From Schistosoma haematobium (Eukaryota > Platyhelminthes > Trematoda > Strigeidida > Schistosomatidae), in assembly GCF_000699445.3 (NCBI RefSeq), contig NC_067197.1:3106152-3170151 (forward strand): a stretch of DNA of 64,000 nt. Direction: 5' to 3'. The notes below the pieces were generated by a model. It had not been told where the DNA came from, searched no databases, and saw only the letters and a list, made by a program, of their open reading frames with translations. The number at the start of each line of letters is the position of its first letter. The stretch's first letter is position 1. Made by a program: the position numbers and the translations under genes. Shown piece after piece: positions 32,362 to 42,919 of this stretch.

Positions 32362-33405
32362 TTTAGTTACTTATTTATTCCTGTTATCCCTCGTTGATGA
32401 GCATTTGCCGATCACCAGCACACCCCATACAACTCTGTCCTCGACAATCCTTTCCAGTTACTATTTATCCTTTTCATATCTGCTTCTATTTCTCCACATT
32501 ATGTGTTCTTTGATCTTCCGTTTTTCCACTTCCCTTTAGCATTCCATATTAGGGTTTGTCTCGTGATGCGGTTTTGTGATTTCCTCAATGCGTATCCTAA
32601 CCACTTTCAACATCTTTCCCTAATATGGTCTTCAACTGGAAGCTGTTTTGTTCTCTTTCACAGAAAAGTGTTGTTGATGGTATCTGGTGAATGGAAATTG
32701 AGTATCTTGTGTAGACAACTGTTTATGAATACTTGTACGTTTTTGATGACATTTGTGATATTTCTCCACGGTTCAGCTCCGTACAGTAGAACTGTCTTGA
32801 CGTTCTTATTAAGGATTCTCACTTTGATATTGGTCGACAGACAGTTGTGTTGAGTTGTAGATGTTCTTTAGTTATAGGAATGCTGTTCTTGCCTTGCCAA
32901 TTCTCGCATTTACGTCTGCATCCCATCCTTCATGTTCATTGATAATGCTACCCAGGTACGTGAAGGATCTCACATCTTCCAGAGTTTCTTCATCAAATGT
33001 GATTGGGTTGGTGTTCTTCGTAATGCATTTGAAGATCTTGTTTTTTTCCTTTGTGTATGTTGTGGCCTACTGATGCACGGACTGCTGCTACACTATTTGT
33101 CTTCATCTTCATTTGTTCATGTGTATGAGACAGAAGACCTAGTTCATCATCAAAGTCCAAATCTTCTAACTGATTCTAAACTGTCCATTGTATTCCATTC
33201 TTTTTCCCCAAATATCGAGGTTTTCATAATCCAGTCAACGATCAGAAGGAAAAGAAAGGAGGAAAGTAGACAACCATGTCTGACTCTGTTCCTTATTTCG
33301 AATACATCTGTCATGTGTTCTCCATCCACGACTTTGCACTGTAGTCTGTCGTATGAGTTCCTTATAATGTTGACAATCATCTCACGAACTATATATACAT
33401 AGACA
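32362..33405 (-). pseudogene. L1 LINE reverse transcriptase remnant
   Basis: About 1 kb on the minus strand. The N-terminal side reads IVNIIRNSYDRLQCKVVDG, MTDVFEIRNRVRHGCLLSS, FLFLLIVDWIMKTSIFGEKE (RT palm); the rest continues with frame breaks to the 3' end near 32362. Together with 26535 it shows the family's RT from palm to C-terminus. Confidence 0.8.
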
Positions 33406-33727
33406 TGCAAGAAACACTAGAATTGATTTCTTTACTCTTTATCACCACTTGAAATCTGCTCATTCCTGTTACTAATAGAAACCAATTGTGTATAGAATTT
33501 ATTAATTACCAAGTTGAATTAAATCAATCGTTAATCAAAAACAGAAAAGTACAGATATTTTTCTCTGTTTAAGAAATAAAGAAAAAAAAAGGAAAGAAAG
33601 AAAGAAAGAAAGAAAAAAAAGCGAAACAATGTCCTTATCATTTCAATTGACAACTTTGATAAGAATTAAAAGAATACGATTTCCTGTTATACTATTAGAA
33701 ATGAATTAATATACAATGTTATAAATA
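33406..33727. other. No gene seen; GAAA repeat
   Basis: AT-rich, with (GAAA)n at about 33590-33625. Confidence 0.45.
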
Positions 33728-33900
33728 GATGATGGCGATGATTAGTAGCTTAGGTGAATGATTTTGATAGAGTTTTATTCACTGACGAGATAAACGTCTA
33801 CTTGGAAATTCTACTGTGGATGTTGTCGTACAGAAGAACCATGAAAGTCCTACGATCAAATCATCTAGCTCAGAGAATAAAACTTCATTGAAATGTTCAC
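33728..33900. mobile_element. PLE 3'-end fold-back, decayed
   Basis: The left arm TTTTGATAGAGTTTTATTC is inverse to the right AGAATAAAACTTCATTGAAA side, with GTACAGAAGAACCATGAAAG in between. Same layout as 28486 but more diverged; the CTGATGA core is lost (GTGGATG). Confidence 0.6.
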
Positions 33901-33934
33901 AATATTTTTTGAGATCAATGAAAAACTTAATGTG

Positions 33935-34175
33935 TAGTGTGTGCTACTGATATATATAAGTAATATGTTTCATTCATCAAAAGTGGAATGACTAGAAACA
34001 GAAGGTTAAAAGAATCGAAGAGAAGAGAATGAGAATAGAGAATGATTGATGTGGAAATGAAACAACAGTCAACTTTGAGACATTGAAGTATTTACTGTAT
34101 GGTTCTTAGATTTCACTAAGAGATTCCATAATGATGTATTCAACTACATTTGGTTCTACCACCCCCCCCCTGGAG
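33935..34175 (+). repeat. R250 interspersed repeat
   Basis: Forward copy: GTGTGTGCTACTGATAT, TATAAGTAATATGTTTCATT, ACTGTATGGTTCTTAGAT; ends before a C-run at 34162-34170. Confidence 0.6.
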
Positions 34176-34239
34176 TTCTCGTTCATTATACTCTTATTAA
34201 CAGGTATCAAACATCATAGAATTTCATTCATTCATTACA

Positions 34240-34805
34240 TTTCCACCTAAGCTACAAATCTTCTATGCCATTTCAATTGATCTTTCATTAAAAAAACAAT
34301 AGCGGTTAGAGATAAATAAAATTTCTGATATTGATTTATCATGGTATCAATAATTGATTTTCTATCGGATAGAGTTTTGTTCTTTGAACTGGTGTTATAA
34401 TTCTCTTTTATTACAACTCAGCTATTCTTATTGCTCAGTATTCTTGGACACCAATTTACTCGACAAGTCCCCAAATTAGAACACAGTTAAACAGGAAAGA
34501 GATTATATTTCAAATAACAAGGTTAGATGGAAGTAAGAAGCACAATAGGAAAAACGTTAGTACATTTATAGTTTTTACATGAGAAGCTTCCTAGATTGTT
34601 CTCCAAGTATCGGCAAGCGCTGATTACATAATAATTAGCCAATCAGCGTGCGCGAACGCAAGCATGCATTGACCATGATTTAATCCAATCTATGGTCCAG
34701 CTAACAACTGGATGATTTAGTTGTGAAGTTCTCATCTAAGTTACAAATCTTCCTTACCATTTCAATTGATTTTTTCATTAAAAGACAATAGCGGTTATCT
34801 TCATG
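34240..34805 (+). mobile_element. Two PLE 3'-terminal scraps with shared flank
   Basis: 34243-34275 and about 34735-34765 resemble the PLE terminus (ACCTAAGCTACAAATCTTC..CCAT). Each is followed by the same TTTCAATTGATC(T/.)TTCATT..ACAATAGCGGTTA, so this is a local duplication about 490 bp apart. In between nothing was recognised. Confidence 0.4.
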
Positions 34806-34824
34806 TTATTTTCTACAATTTATA

Positions 34825-35304
34825 TCAGTCAGTCAGTTGGCTACAACGTAGGACCAGGCACATATATACATCAGTTCAAGCTGTCATACCTCATTAACAC
34901 AACAAGATAAACACCGTATTCATAGAAGTAGTTAATTCAATGGTGGTAATATTTAAAAGAAAGATTTCATATAAGGATATACTACAGGAAGAAAGAATTA
35001 GTTCGTAGAAAGAATGATGTGAAGTGATCTTAAACTCATAGTTCAAGGGAAGACAGAGAGTGTATACACAGACGCAATTGTGATCGATTCTCATCCATGT
35101 CACCAAGAGTCTCCAACCATTGGTTACGACAGTCACGCGGACCCCAACCAACCAGTTTGCATCTACCAACATGGTTCGGACCAGATGTTAGTATCTTCAA
35201 GCACTGATGACACGTTTTGGTTTGGCCACCCCTAACTTTCTACTAACCATCTCCAACACTGGTTAGCATTGCGCGTCGTGGTAATCGTAGTGTTCAGGCA
35301 TACG
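34825..35304 (-). mobile_element. L2 LINE 3' end
   Basis: Minus copy: CAGTTGGCTACAACGTAGGA, AGAAGTAGTTAATTCA, GAAGACAGAGAGTGTATACA, then coding-side remnants (ATGTCACCAAGAGTCTCCAA, GGACCCCAACCA, TTTCTACTAACCATCTCCAA). Joined to R250 at about 35305. Confidence 0.75.
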
Positions 35305-35490
35305 CAACAGTGAATACTTCATTTGAAAGATGTCAATCAGTTGTTTCAGACTTCTTTGTACCTGCATTTTCATACAAATTACTTTCTGATCTCATTCTTT
35401 CTTTCTCAATCTTCTCAACCTTCTATTCCTGACTAACGTTATATACTACTTATATTGACATAAGTAACACACACCACACTATTATTCTTA
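35305..35490 (-). repeat. R250 interspersed repeat
   Basis: Minus copy: TTTGAAAGATGTCAATCAGT, TCTCAATCTTCTCAACCTTC, ACATAAGTAACACACACC. Confidence 0.6.
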
Positions 35491-35662
35491 TGTTAAAATG
35501 AGAATAACTAAGAAACAAATGAATCTTCATTTTGATCAAAATATATTCATAATATTGTTTCAGAGTTAGGTATTTCAATTCCATGAATTTAGTTTTAGTG
35601 TAACTTCACACATGTCAATCAATCAAATACTCTTGATCTTAATAGGATTGATACTCCTTATG
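35491..35662. other. No gene seen
   Basis: Short AT-rich stretch between repeats. Confidence 0.4.
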
Positions 35663-35674
35663 AGATTAGATTTC

Positions 35675-36188
35675 TATTAGATGGGTTTTGTGGAGATTGT
35701 AGCAATTTCAATGGTTTAGATCATGAGTCAGTTGAATCTAGACCACTACGGAAAACCTGGAAGCACTGGACGGCCGTCTCGTCCTATTATGGGACTCCTC
35801 AACAGTGCGCATCCACGACCTCGCCACTGAGAGATTCGAACCCAGGACCTACTGGTTTCGCGCGCGAGCGCTTAACCACTAGACCACAGACCAGTAGAGT
35901 TCAACTAGGTCTGTTGTGAGATACTAACTCACTGAAGACAATGGTGAATGTGTCGCTCAATTTCGTGGATTAGTTGATGTTAGACATTAACACCGTTGGA
36001 TGCCGGCTCAGTGGTCTAGTTGGTTAAGCGCCTGGCGCGAGACTGATAGTTCCTGGGTTCAAATCTAGCAAGATGAGATCGCGGATGCGCGCTGCTGAGG
36101 AGCCCCACAATGGGACGAGACGGCCATCTAGTGCTTCCAGGTTTTCCATGGTGTTCTAGCTTCAACTGACTCATGATCTTAACCTTTC
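35675..36188. mobile_element. SINE-1 fold-back copy with 12-bp TSD
   Basis: Clearest full-size fold-back: a minus unit (3' end, ribozyme 35765-35810, B box GATTCGAACCCAGG, A box) to about 35893, then a forward leader, A box GCCGGCTCAGTGGTCTAG, B box and ribozyme to 36188. AGATTAGATTTC occurs at 35663-35674 and 36189-36200. Both ribozymes have GAGAC instead of GAAAC. Confidence 0.9.
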
Positions 36189-36290
36189 AGATTAGATTTC
36201 ATTTGACCAATAATTACAACTCGATATGACATCATCAAATTATTCATAGCACAACGACTGACCTCCTAATTAACTACATACAATAGACTT

Positions 36291-36851
36291 TGTTAACATT
36301 TCTGAATACCTAGTGACAGAATCGATTGCTTGTGTATTCAAATGTATGTTTATTTTAGTTCTTTCTTTCTGTTTTTTTTTCATTTAAAAAGTTCTCTTTG
36401 TATTGTAGTGTTCATTGTAATTTTAAGCCCATATAGATATAGTTTATTCTATCTACCGGACAAGTTATTCTATTCATTCTACTCAAACTACATTTTGACC
36501 TTGTTCATTATTCGTTTATTAACCTTGACTATTTCTATGTAAGCGAATGTATGTTCATTTCTTATTCTATTCATCATATGCTTGTAACTTATGTTTATGT
36601 GATTATAAATATCGATTCATGGTTGGTTAGATGGAGTTAGAGTACGTGCCATCTCCATATAGAGTCATTTCGCTTCACCCTATTCTCTTCGCTTCCTTCG
36701 TTTCGTTCTTCTGATTGTCTGTTCAAATCAATGAGTGTACAATATATATGTATTCAAAGATCGATTCTCGTATTTAACTTATTTAATTCCATTATTATTC
36801 AGGTCGATGATTATCTATACGAGGATTGACGAGACGTATATTTCAATAACA
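36291..36851. other. Possible degenerate LTR-like segment
   Basis: Starts TGTTA and ends TAACA, ends typical of LTRs, and lacks coding motifs. The flanks do not match as a TSD and no sister copy is present, so this is weak. Otherwise 36201-37080 holds nothing recognisable. Confidence 0.2.
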
Positions 36852-37087
36852 ATCATCTATACGATCTAATTGGAGTCAGATATAGAACCATAGTATATTA
36901 CATAATAATCCAATCATACATCATTGTCAATTATTGAAGGAAACAATTACATGATCAAAATTTTAACCGGAAGAGTTTCAAACTGTTTATACTAAACTAT
37001 GGTGAAATCAACTTTTCTTTTCAACTCATTAGATGTGATAATCAAATAACACATTAGATCTTTTGTCATTAAATTTCAGATTGAGTA
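36852..37087. other. No gene seen
   Basis: AT-rich intron sequence. Confidence 0.4.
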
Positions 37088-37096
37088 AATCTTAAA

Positions 37097-37311
37097 ATCT
37101 AGTGGTTAGGCGTTCGCGCACGGGACTGATAGGTCCTGGGTTCAAATACCGCGAGTCGGGGTTATGGAAGTACACTACTGAGGAGTCCCATATTAGGACG
37201 AAACGGCCGTCCAGTGATTTCAGGTTTTCCGTGGTGGTCTAGCTTCAATTGACTCATGATCTCAACCATTGAAACTACTACAATCTCCACAAAACCCCTT
37301 ATGATACTAAT
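37097..37311 (+). mobile_element. SINE-1, 5' truncated, good ribozyme
   Basis: Starts inside the A-box region (CTAGTGGTTAGGCG), B box GGGTTCAAATACC, ribozyme, then the full 3' end to CCACAAAACCCCTTATGATA. AATCTTAAA at 37088-37096 and 37312-37320 is a likely TSD. Confidence 0.85.
37172..37218 (+). ncRNA. Hammerhead ribozyme (SINE-1)
   Basis: Stem I CACTA with CAGTG (innermost pair mismatched); CTGAGGAG 37178-37185; stem II GTCC/GGAC with loop CATATTA; GAAAC at 37200-37204; ACGG/CCGT; cleavage triplet GTC. The core is complete with G at the variable position 7. Confidence 0.75.
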
Positions 37312-37534
37312 CTTAAATTATCAAGATTATTCAATTACATATACGAAATAAACTTGACAAATTGATGAAAACCTAATCATTTTTAACTCATGGAGACGTT
37401 GATTGTTAGGACTTAACAATAATAAATATAGTAGGATGTAAATAGGCAAAATTCTTTCTAATATTTGATATCTAAAACTTAATATAAGCCTTATGAGAAA
37501 ACTAATAGTCAATAGAGCAAAGATGAATAGTAGC

Positions 37535-37735
37535 TGGTAGTAGAATCCAGGACACATGTCAACTCTGAGATGCAGGTACACCCATCTAACGAATCCCAAA
37601 TAGGACGAAACACGCGTTCTGGATTCCAATATTAGCCATTATCCATCTTTGCTTATAAAGCAATCCGCACAGCACACACATATTCCAATTGCAGATCTTT
37701 ACAACAATTGGAAACAAACAACACCAAGTGAATTC
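37535..37735 (+). mobile_element. Sm-alpha copy, ribozyme damaged
   Basis: A short reverse piece (GTAGAATCCAGGACACATG) then forward TCAACTCTGAGATGCAGG, CTAACGAA in place of CTGACGAG, GGACGAAACACGCGTTCTGG, then the leader of the next unit. Another small fold-back plus dimer-type junction. Confidence 0.7.
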
Positions 37736-37861
37736 AATAGTATCTAAACTAAACTGATGTTAGAAGAGTTCATTGCTTGGTGATTGTACAGGGTTTCCAA
37801 GAAAATTTGGATAAAGATTTTGTACAGGTTGGATTCAAACTTTTGTGTGGGGGAATAAGAT

Positions 37862-38018
37862 AATGAGATGGTGGAAAAGATTTGTAGCTCAGGTGGATGA
37901 TTTTGATGGAGTTTCAGATAGACTTCTATCTGAAGTTTGTGCTGATGATGTCGTTTAGAAGAACGATTAAAGCTCCACGACCAAACCATCCAGCTCAGAG
38001 AACAAAACTCCATCAGAA
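37862..38018. mobile_element. PLE 3'-end fold-back, shorter arm
   Basis: A left arm AGATGGTGGAAAAGATTTG ... GATGGAGTTT is followed by the forward segment GAAGTTTGTGCTGATGATGT ... AACAAAACTCCATCA. The ribozyme-like core has TAAA for GAAA. Confidence 0.7.
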
Positions 38019-38534
38019 TAAGATAACGTTATTTAGATTAATATTGTGTGTATCGATTCATTATGAATTTCAGCCAAGGCAATAAGGGGTAAACTATATT
38101 TAGCCTGACGTCTTAAGGTCAATGATTTTTGTATCAATTCAATACAAACTTCGCTCAGTGTATATACCCTGTGTATTTTCCCCTATTTAATAGTTATGAA
38201 TAGAAATTAGAATATAAATCATTGTATTTCGATATAAAGAAGATGTGTTATTGGAACTCGTTCGGAGAAGTATTTTCAAGGACTCAATAAATGTTCATGT
38301 TACCAATTTTGTTTTGTGTTCTCACTAGATGTCATGGGGAATCACAGTACTCATCGTTGTCAAGTCTAAACAGTATGACTACAGACATTAACAGAGGCGG
38401 CTACAAAGGATATTACAAATCTGTAGTCCAGAAGATGAAAATCAGCTGATCAGATTATCAAGTAGTCACAACATTGTAATTTCTTGGGATAAAATCTTAG
38501 AAGTAAAACACTTTATGAGTTTAATAGTGTTAGT
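38019..38534. other. No gene seen
   Basis: AT-rich intron sequence; nothing recognised. Confidence 0.4.
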
Positions 38535-38600
38535 CAACCAAACCATCCAGCTCAGAGAACAAAACTCCATCAAAATCATCTACCTGAGCTAACAAACTCT
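38535..38600 (+). mobile_element. PLE 3' terminus fragment
   Basis: CCAAACCATCCAGCTCAGAG, AACAAAACTCCATCAAAATC, CACCTGAGCT-like end; strongly 5' truncated. Confidence 0.6.
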
Positions 38601-38779
38601 TATACACGAGAATGCTATATGACCAAACTAAATTCATGTGGGATTAATTTAGTTCAGTTTATGCTTTATGTCTACCATTTCTGTAAATATTTAATTCATT
38701 CATGAAACATATTCAACATTTCCTAGTAAGTCTATGAACAACGCTGCTACAATGAATGATAAATATGTAATGTAATAGT

Positions 38780-39125
38780 TGAATTCATGAGTCAATTGAA
38801 GCTACATCACCACAAAAAACCTGGAAGCAGTACACGGCCGTTTCATTCTAATATAGGACTCCTCAGCAGCGCACATCCACGATCGAGATTACTGGACTTG
38901 AACTTAGTACCTTTGCTCTGGCGCTCTGGCAGCCGAGTAGTATCATAGCCCATACACAAATCAAGTGACTTGTGTGACGCATATGTTTTCATTTCTTTCT
39001 TTGTACCAAGATTTATGTGTTCAAATAAATAAATGAATAAGTCTGGCACGCGAACGCTTAACCTGTAGACCATTGAGCCGGCATCCAACAATGTTAATGT
39101 CTAACTTCAATCAATCCATGAAATT
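38780..39125 (-). mobile_element. SINE-1 split by an L3 insertion
   Basis: Minus copy: 3' end, ribozyme about 38827-38875, B-box side to GCTCTGGC at 38931, then foreign L3 DNA, then CACGCGAACGCTTAACC, A-box side and leader. TCTGGC on both sides of the insert is a short TSD. Confidence 0.8.
38932..39044 (+). mobile_element. L3 3' end nested in SINE-1
   Basis: AGTATCATAGCCCATACACA, AGTGACTTGTGTG, ATTTATGTGTTCAAATAAAT. The insert is about 110 bp and L3-derived, so L3 was mobile after this SINE-1 copy was in place. Confidence 0.8.
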
Positions 39126-39349
39126 GTGCATCCCTTCATCAGTTGTGTGGGATAGAAACTCTTTCATATAGAACACATATAGGACTCTACTGGTTATAGT
39201 TTTCAGGGGTGGTCTAGCTTAGATAAACTCATAAATTTAACCATGAAAATATGTAACTCACTTTAAAGAAGCAAATGAGAAACTTTGTAATATACAGCTT
39301 ACACTAACTACGATCAAATTGCTTACTGCATATATTGTATTTACAGAAT

Positions 39350-39550
39350 ATCTTAGTAACATCTGAGAATCATACAGAAAATTCTTCATTTGCATAATAT
39401 CAATCAATCATCTCAAACTTTATTGTTCTTTTGTTTCACTGTTCTCTTTCCTTCAATCTTCTTAACCTTCTGCCTCCAGGTACTTCACTTTAGATCAATG
39501 TTACATACTACTTAAATCTGTTGACATCAGTAGCATATACCACAAATTTA
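39350..39550 (-). repeat. R250 interspersed repeat
   Basis: Minus copy: CTGAGAATCATACAG, ATTTGCATAATATCAATCA, TCTTCTTAACCTTCTGCCTC, GACATCAGTAGCATATACC. Confidence 0.6.
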
Positions 39551-39954
39551 CCAAAAAAAATAATCACATACATATATTACGTTACTGTTTATCGTACACT
39601 ACATTTACATATAAACATTATAACACATTTAATTGTTAAAACTATAGTACATCCAAGATGGGAGGCTTAAGTGTGTAATGTATCTATCCATTAATTATAG
39701 TCTTTCACTAATAATCAATTACTTATTCATACCATCTATGTCCATTATTACTTTCTAATGTAACACAAAGATAAATGTCAATACAATGAAGAACTAATCA
39801 TATTTAATCTATAAATCTTATACATTGAATGTGAATAAAAAGGGGTTAATCATTTTGACAATAATTACCTTGGTAACTTAAGTTAATGAATGTATTTTGT
39901 TTATTTCTAATCATTGTACTGAAGTTTGTAGGAGACTATAGATTAGTACATTGT
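39551..39954. other. No gene seen
   Basis: AT-rich intron sequence. Confidence 0.4.
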
Positions 39955-39959
39955 ATATG

Positions 39960-40314
39960 TGTTGGGTCGGCTTCCGGAGAACTTCAACGGAGCCTCCAGA
40001 GGCCCAAAAGGAGTCGAAGAGTCCTAGCCAATCAGAGTATGATGGAACGTTCGAGAATTCCAGCGTGGCGTGCTATCATTGGTCGGTAGCATAATATAAC
40101 GTTAACGAATTGGCTGAAATATGATGTTGATTTAACAGACGCCAACATCTATAAATACCCTTGATTTTCTGTACAAAAATGAACCTTGGAATAAAGTGTT
40201 TTCTCTCATTCTTGTGTCTTCTCTCTGGAGTTCAAGTCGCTGTGTAGTTCTAGACTGCGGGTTACCGGGTTAGCTCAGGAATCGTATATAGCGTTCAACC
40301 TACACGACTTATCA
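39960..40314 (+). mobile_element. Solo LTR 1 with 5-bp TSD
   Basis: 355 bp starting TGTTGGGTCG and ending ACGACTTATCA, flanked by ATATG at 39955-39959 and 40315-40319. Internal CATCTATAAATACCC looks like a TATA box, and CCTTGGAATAAAG like a polyadenylation signal. Its 3' half resembles the LTR at 44031 (CCTTGGA.TAAA, TATAGTTCTAG-like, ATATAGCGTTCAA). No internal retrovirus-like genes remain, so it is a recombination remnant. Confidence 0.9.
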
Positions 40315-40344
40315 ATATGATAATTACTTTTTCATTCATCATGT

Positions 40345-41330
40345 CAGACAGTCAGTCAGTCGGCTACAACGTAGGACCAGGCACATATATGCATCAGTTC
40401 AAGTTGCCATACCTCACTCATTAGCACAACGAGATGAACAGCGTATTCATAGAAGTAGTTAATTCAGAGGTGGTAATATATAAAAGAAAGATTGCAATAA
40501 GGATATAGTACAGGAAGAAAGAGTTAGTTCATCGAGAGAAAGATGTTAAACGATTTTGATCTCATAGTTTGAGGGAAGACAGAGAGTGCATACACCGACG
40601 CCATTGTGATCGATTCTCAGCCATGTCACACAGAGTCTCCGATCATTGATTATAACAGTCACGTGGACCCTAATCAAGCAGTCTGCATCTACCAACATGT
40701 CTCAGACTAGAAGTTAGTGACTTCAAGTACTGATGCCACGTTCTGGTTTGTCCGACCCTAACTTTCTTTCAACCATCTTCAACACTAGTCAGCATTACGC
40801 GTCGTGGTAATCGGAGTTCAAGCAAACGTAACACGTGGCCCAACGATCTTAGTCGATGAAGATTCACAACCTCATCAATTGATTTACCATCATTCTCTAA
40901 TGCCCTGAATCTAACCTCGCTATGACTTACCCGTTGATCCAAGAAGATGCGAGCTATCATTCTAAGGCATCTGTGGTCGAATAGTAGTAGCTTACGAGTA
41001 TCTTCTACTCATAATGGCCAAATTTCGCAGCCGTAATATAGAACAAAACGAACTGCCGCACAAAATACTCATCCCTTAATTGGTAGAAGGATATCTCGCC
41101 TTCGCCATAGCTGACGTAAGTTGAAAATAGCCAAACGAGCTTTTCGATTCCGTGCTGAGATTTTGTGAGACACCAACGCATTATAGCTGGTCAGACTTCC
41201 AAGATAAATGAAGTCGTCAACGCGTTCGACTACTTCACTCCGTATCATTAGTTCAGCTGTTGACGTAGGCCAGTCATAGAGCAACAATTCGCATTTAGCG
41301 GAAGAGTTATTCATCACGAGTGGAATTTCT
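40345..41330 (-). pseudogene. L2 LINE, best remnant (C-terminal part)
   Basis: Minus strand, about 1 kb, broken frames. Sense reading at the right end: NNSSAKCELLLYDWPTSTAE, VVERVDDFIYLGSL (the YLGS motif common in LINE RT C-terminal regions), KARLAIFNLRQLWRRRDI, LPIKG. Further left: MIARIFLDQRVSHSEVRF, GKSIDEVVNLHRLRSLGHVL, LPRRVML. Then the 3' UTR to 40345. A different family from L1. Confidence 0.8.
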
Positions 41331-41454
41331 CACATATTCTCTCAGTGATTGTATAATGGGCAATAAATCAACATGACCTGTAAAATTTGAATTCAATTAT
41401 CGTTTGTTTAAGTTTCAAAAGAATCTTATTTTGGTAGAAAATCGTCCACATCAT
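41331..41454. other. No gene seen
   Basis: Short AT-rich stretch between two opposed LINE remnants. Confidence 0.4.
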
Positions 41455-41950
41455 TACGGAATTCAGATGTCGGAATACAGTGCAAAGTCATTCATGAAGA
41501 ACATATGACAGACGTATTCCAAGTAAAGAACGTAGTCAGACAAGGGTGCTTACTCCCTCCCTTCCTCTTTCTTCTAGTGGTCGATTGGATTATGAAGACC
41601 TCGATATCTGATAGGAAACACGGAATACAATGGATAGCTCAAAAGCAATTAGAAGATTCGAACTCCGAAGATGACCTGGCCCTTTTGCCGCATACTCACG
41701 AACAAATGCAAATGGGGACAACTAGTGTAGCAGCAGTCTTTGCATTAGTACGCCTTAACACAAACAAAGTAAAAACCCAAGATCCTTATATACAACACAG
41801 AGAACACCAACCAATTCACATTTGAAGAAGAAACTGTGGAAGAAGTGGAATCCTTCACGTGTCTGGGATTGGTCAGGACAAAGTTAGGTGGAGAATGGTG
41901 GTGGACAGTCTATGCTCCTCCACGAGGGGTAACAGGAGTAACTAAGTAAG
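41455..41950 (+). pseudogene. L1 LINE RT remnant with internal deletion
   Basis: MTDVFQVKNVVRQGCLLPPF, LFLLVVDWIMKTSISDRKHG, then DDLALLPHTHEQMQM (the FADD aspartate region, written EDDLALL). After about 41850 it jumps to the 3' end (CTGGGATTGGTCAGGACAAA ... GGGGTAACAGGAGTAACTAA), losing the connecting domain. Confidence 0.8.
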
Positions 41951-42122
41951 TATGTTAATTTTACTTAATATTCTGTATAGAAACACTACTCATATTTCAC
42001 TGACCACTTATTCAGTCTTCTAATATACCATCATTAAAAGTTAGGATCAGTGAATTAGAAAGTTTCATCAGATCACAATCAGTTCATATGATCAATCAAT
42101 CAATCAATCAAATAATGCTATT
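41951..42122. other. No gene seen; AATC repeat
   Basis: AT-rich with (AATC)n at about 42093-42112. Confidence 0.4.
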
Positions 42123-42129
42123 TATACAA

Positions 42130-42283
42130 TTTTTCACAGATTGAAATCATGAGTCAGTTGAAGCTAGACCACCATTGAAAACCTGGAAGCACTGGACGGC
42201 CGTTTCGTCCTAGTATGGGACTCCTCAGCAGTGCGCATCCACGATCCCGCACCACGCGGGGCTCGAACCCAGGACCTACAATT
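42130..42283 (-). mobile_element. SINE-1, best ribozyme, 5' truncated
   Basis: Minus copy consisting of the family 3' end, an intact hammerhead and the B-box side (GGCTCGAACCCAGG in plus); it stops before the A box. TACAATT at about 42123-42129 and just after CCTACAATTG (about 42278) is a likely short TSD. The low divergence suggests a young copy. Confidence 0.85.
42189..42234 (-). ncRNA. Hammerhead ribozyme (SINE-1), intact
   Basis: In sense: stem I GCACTG (42234-42229) with CAGTGC (42194-42189), perfect; CTGAGGAG 42228-42221; stem II GTCC/GGAC with loop CATACTA; GAAAC 42206-42202; stem III ACGG/CCGT; triplet GTC; predicted cut between 42195 and 42194. All conserved core bases are present. 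On the Musashi sense strand in the giant intron. Confidence 0.85.
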
Positions 42284-42284
42284 G

Positions 42285-42669
42285 TTTATGTTATATAAAG
42301 TAATTTATCCCTTATCAAAAACATATATAGATGTGAAGAGAAGGTTTACTTTGTTTTTCTTCTCAAATGTATGGGAAATATACAACCACACATACACACA
42401 CAAACACACAATATACTTTATAATCAAATTGATTTGTGCAAAAAGAGATTACAATTACTACCCTTGAAGGGGTTTTACAACAGAAATCTTTTAAACACAA
42501 ACATTCATTTAAGCATAATAATGAAGTGAATCTATCAATAATCCGTTTAGGTTATATGGTACAAAGAAGAGAATCCCGATCAGGTTGTATGCATAATCTA
42601 AGAATAAAATAAACTTATCTATGGTCAAACTGATCTTTTGTATAATAGACCAAAAAACATAGCCATCGA
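42285..42669. other. No gene seen
   Basis: AT-rich intron sequence with a CACA-rich patch near 42385-42410. Confidence 0.4.
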
Positions 42670-42775
42670 AACTGAAAACAACTGGAAAGGATTGTCCAGG
42701 ACAGAGTTAGATAAAGAATCCCTTGCAGAGTCGGCTATGCTCCTACATGAAGGCTAACAGATGTAAGTATATAAT
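42670..42775 (+). mobile_element. L1 LINE 3' terminus
   Basis: AACTGGAAAGGATTGTCC, AGGACAGAGTTAGATAAAG, GGCTATGCTCCTACATGAAG, TAACAGATGTAAGTA. Confidence 0.7.
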
Positions 42776-42919
42776 AGCAGGCCAGTTCACAGTACTTAAA
42801 TTATTCAATGTTCACAAGAAGAAGTCTAAAGTACAATCACACTGTGACGCAACAAGGAAAATTACAAAGTGAATCTGCTTTACTTTTGATGTAGATTTTA
42901 TTTAAAACAAAATTTATTT

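Noticed and set aside
36330..36542. 70-codon hydrophobic open frame as a membrane protein
   Set aside because: T-rich DNA gives Phe/Leu/Ile-rich frames by chance; no conserved motif, start context or splice structure.
40345..41330. Intact LINE gene
   Set aside because: Only the C-terminal part is present, with several frame breaks and no RT catalytic motif.
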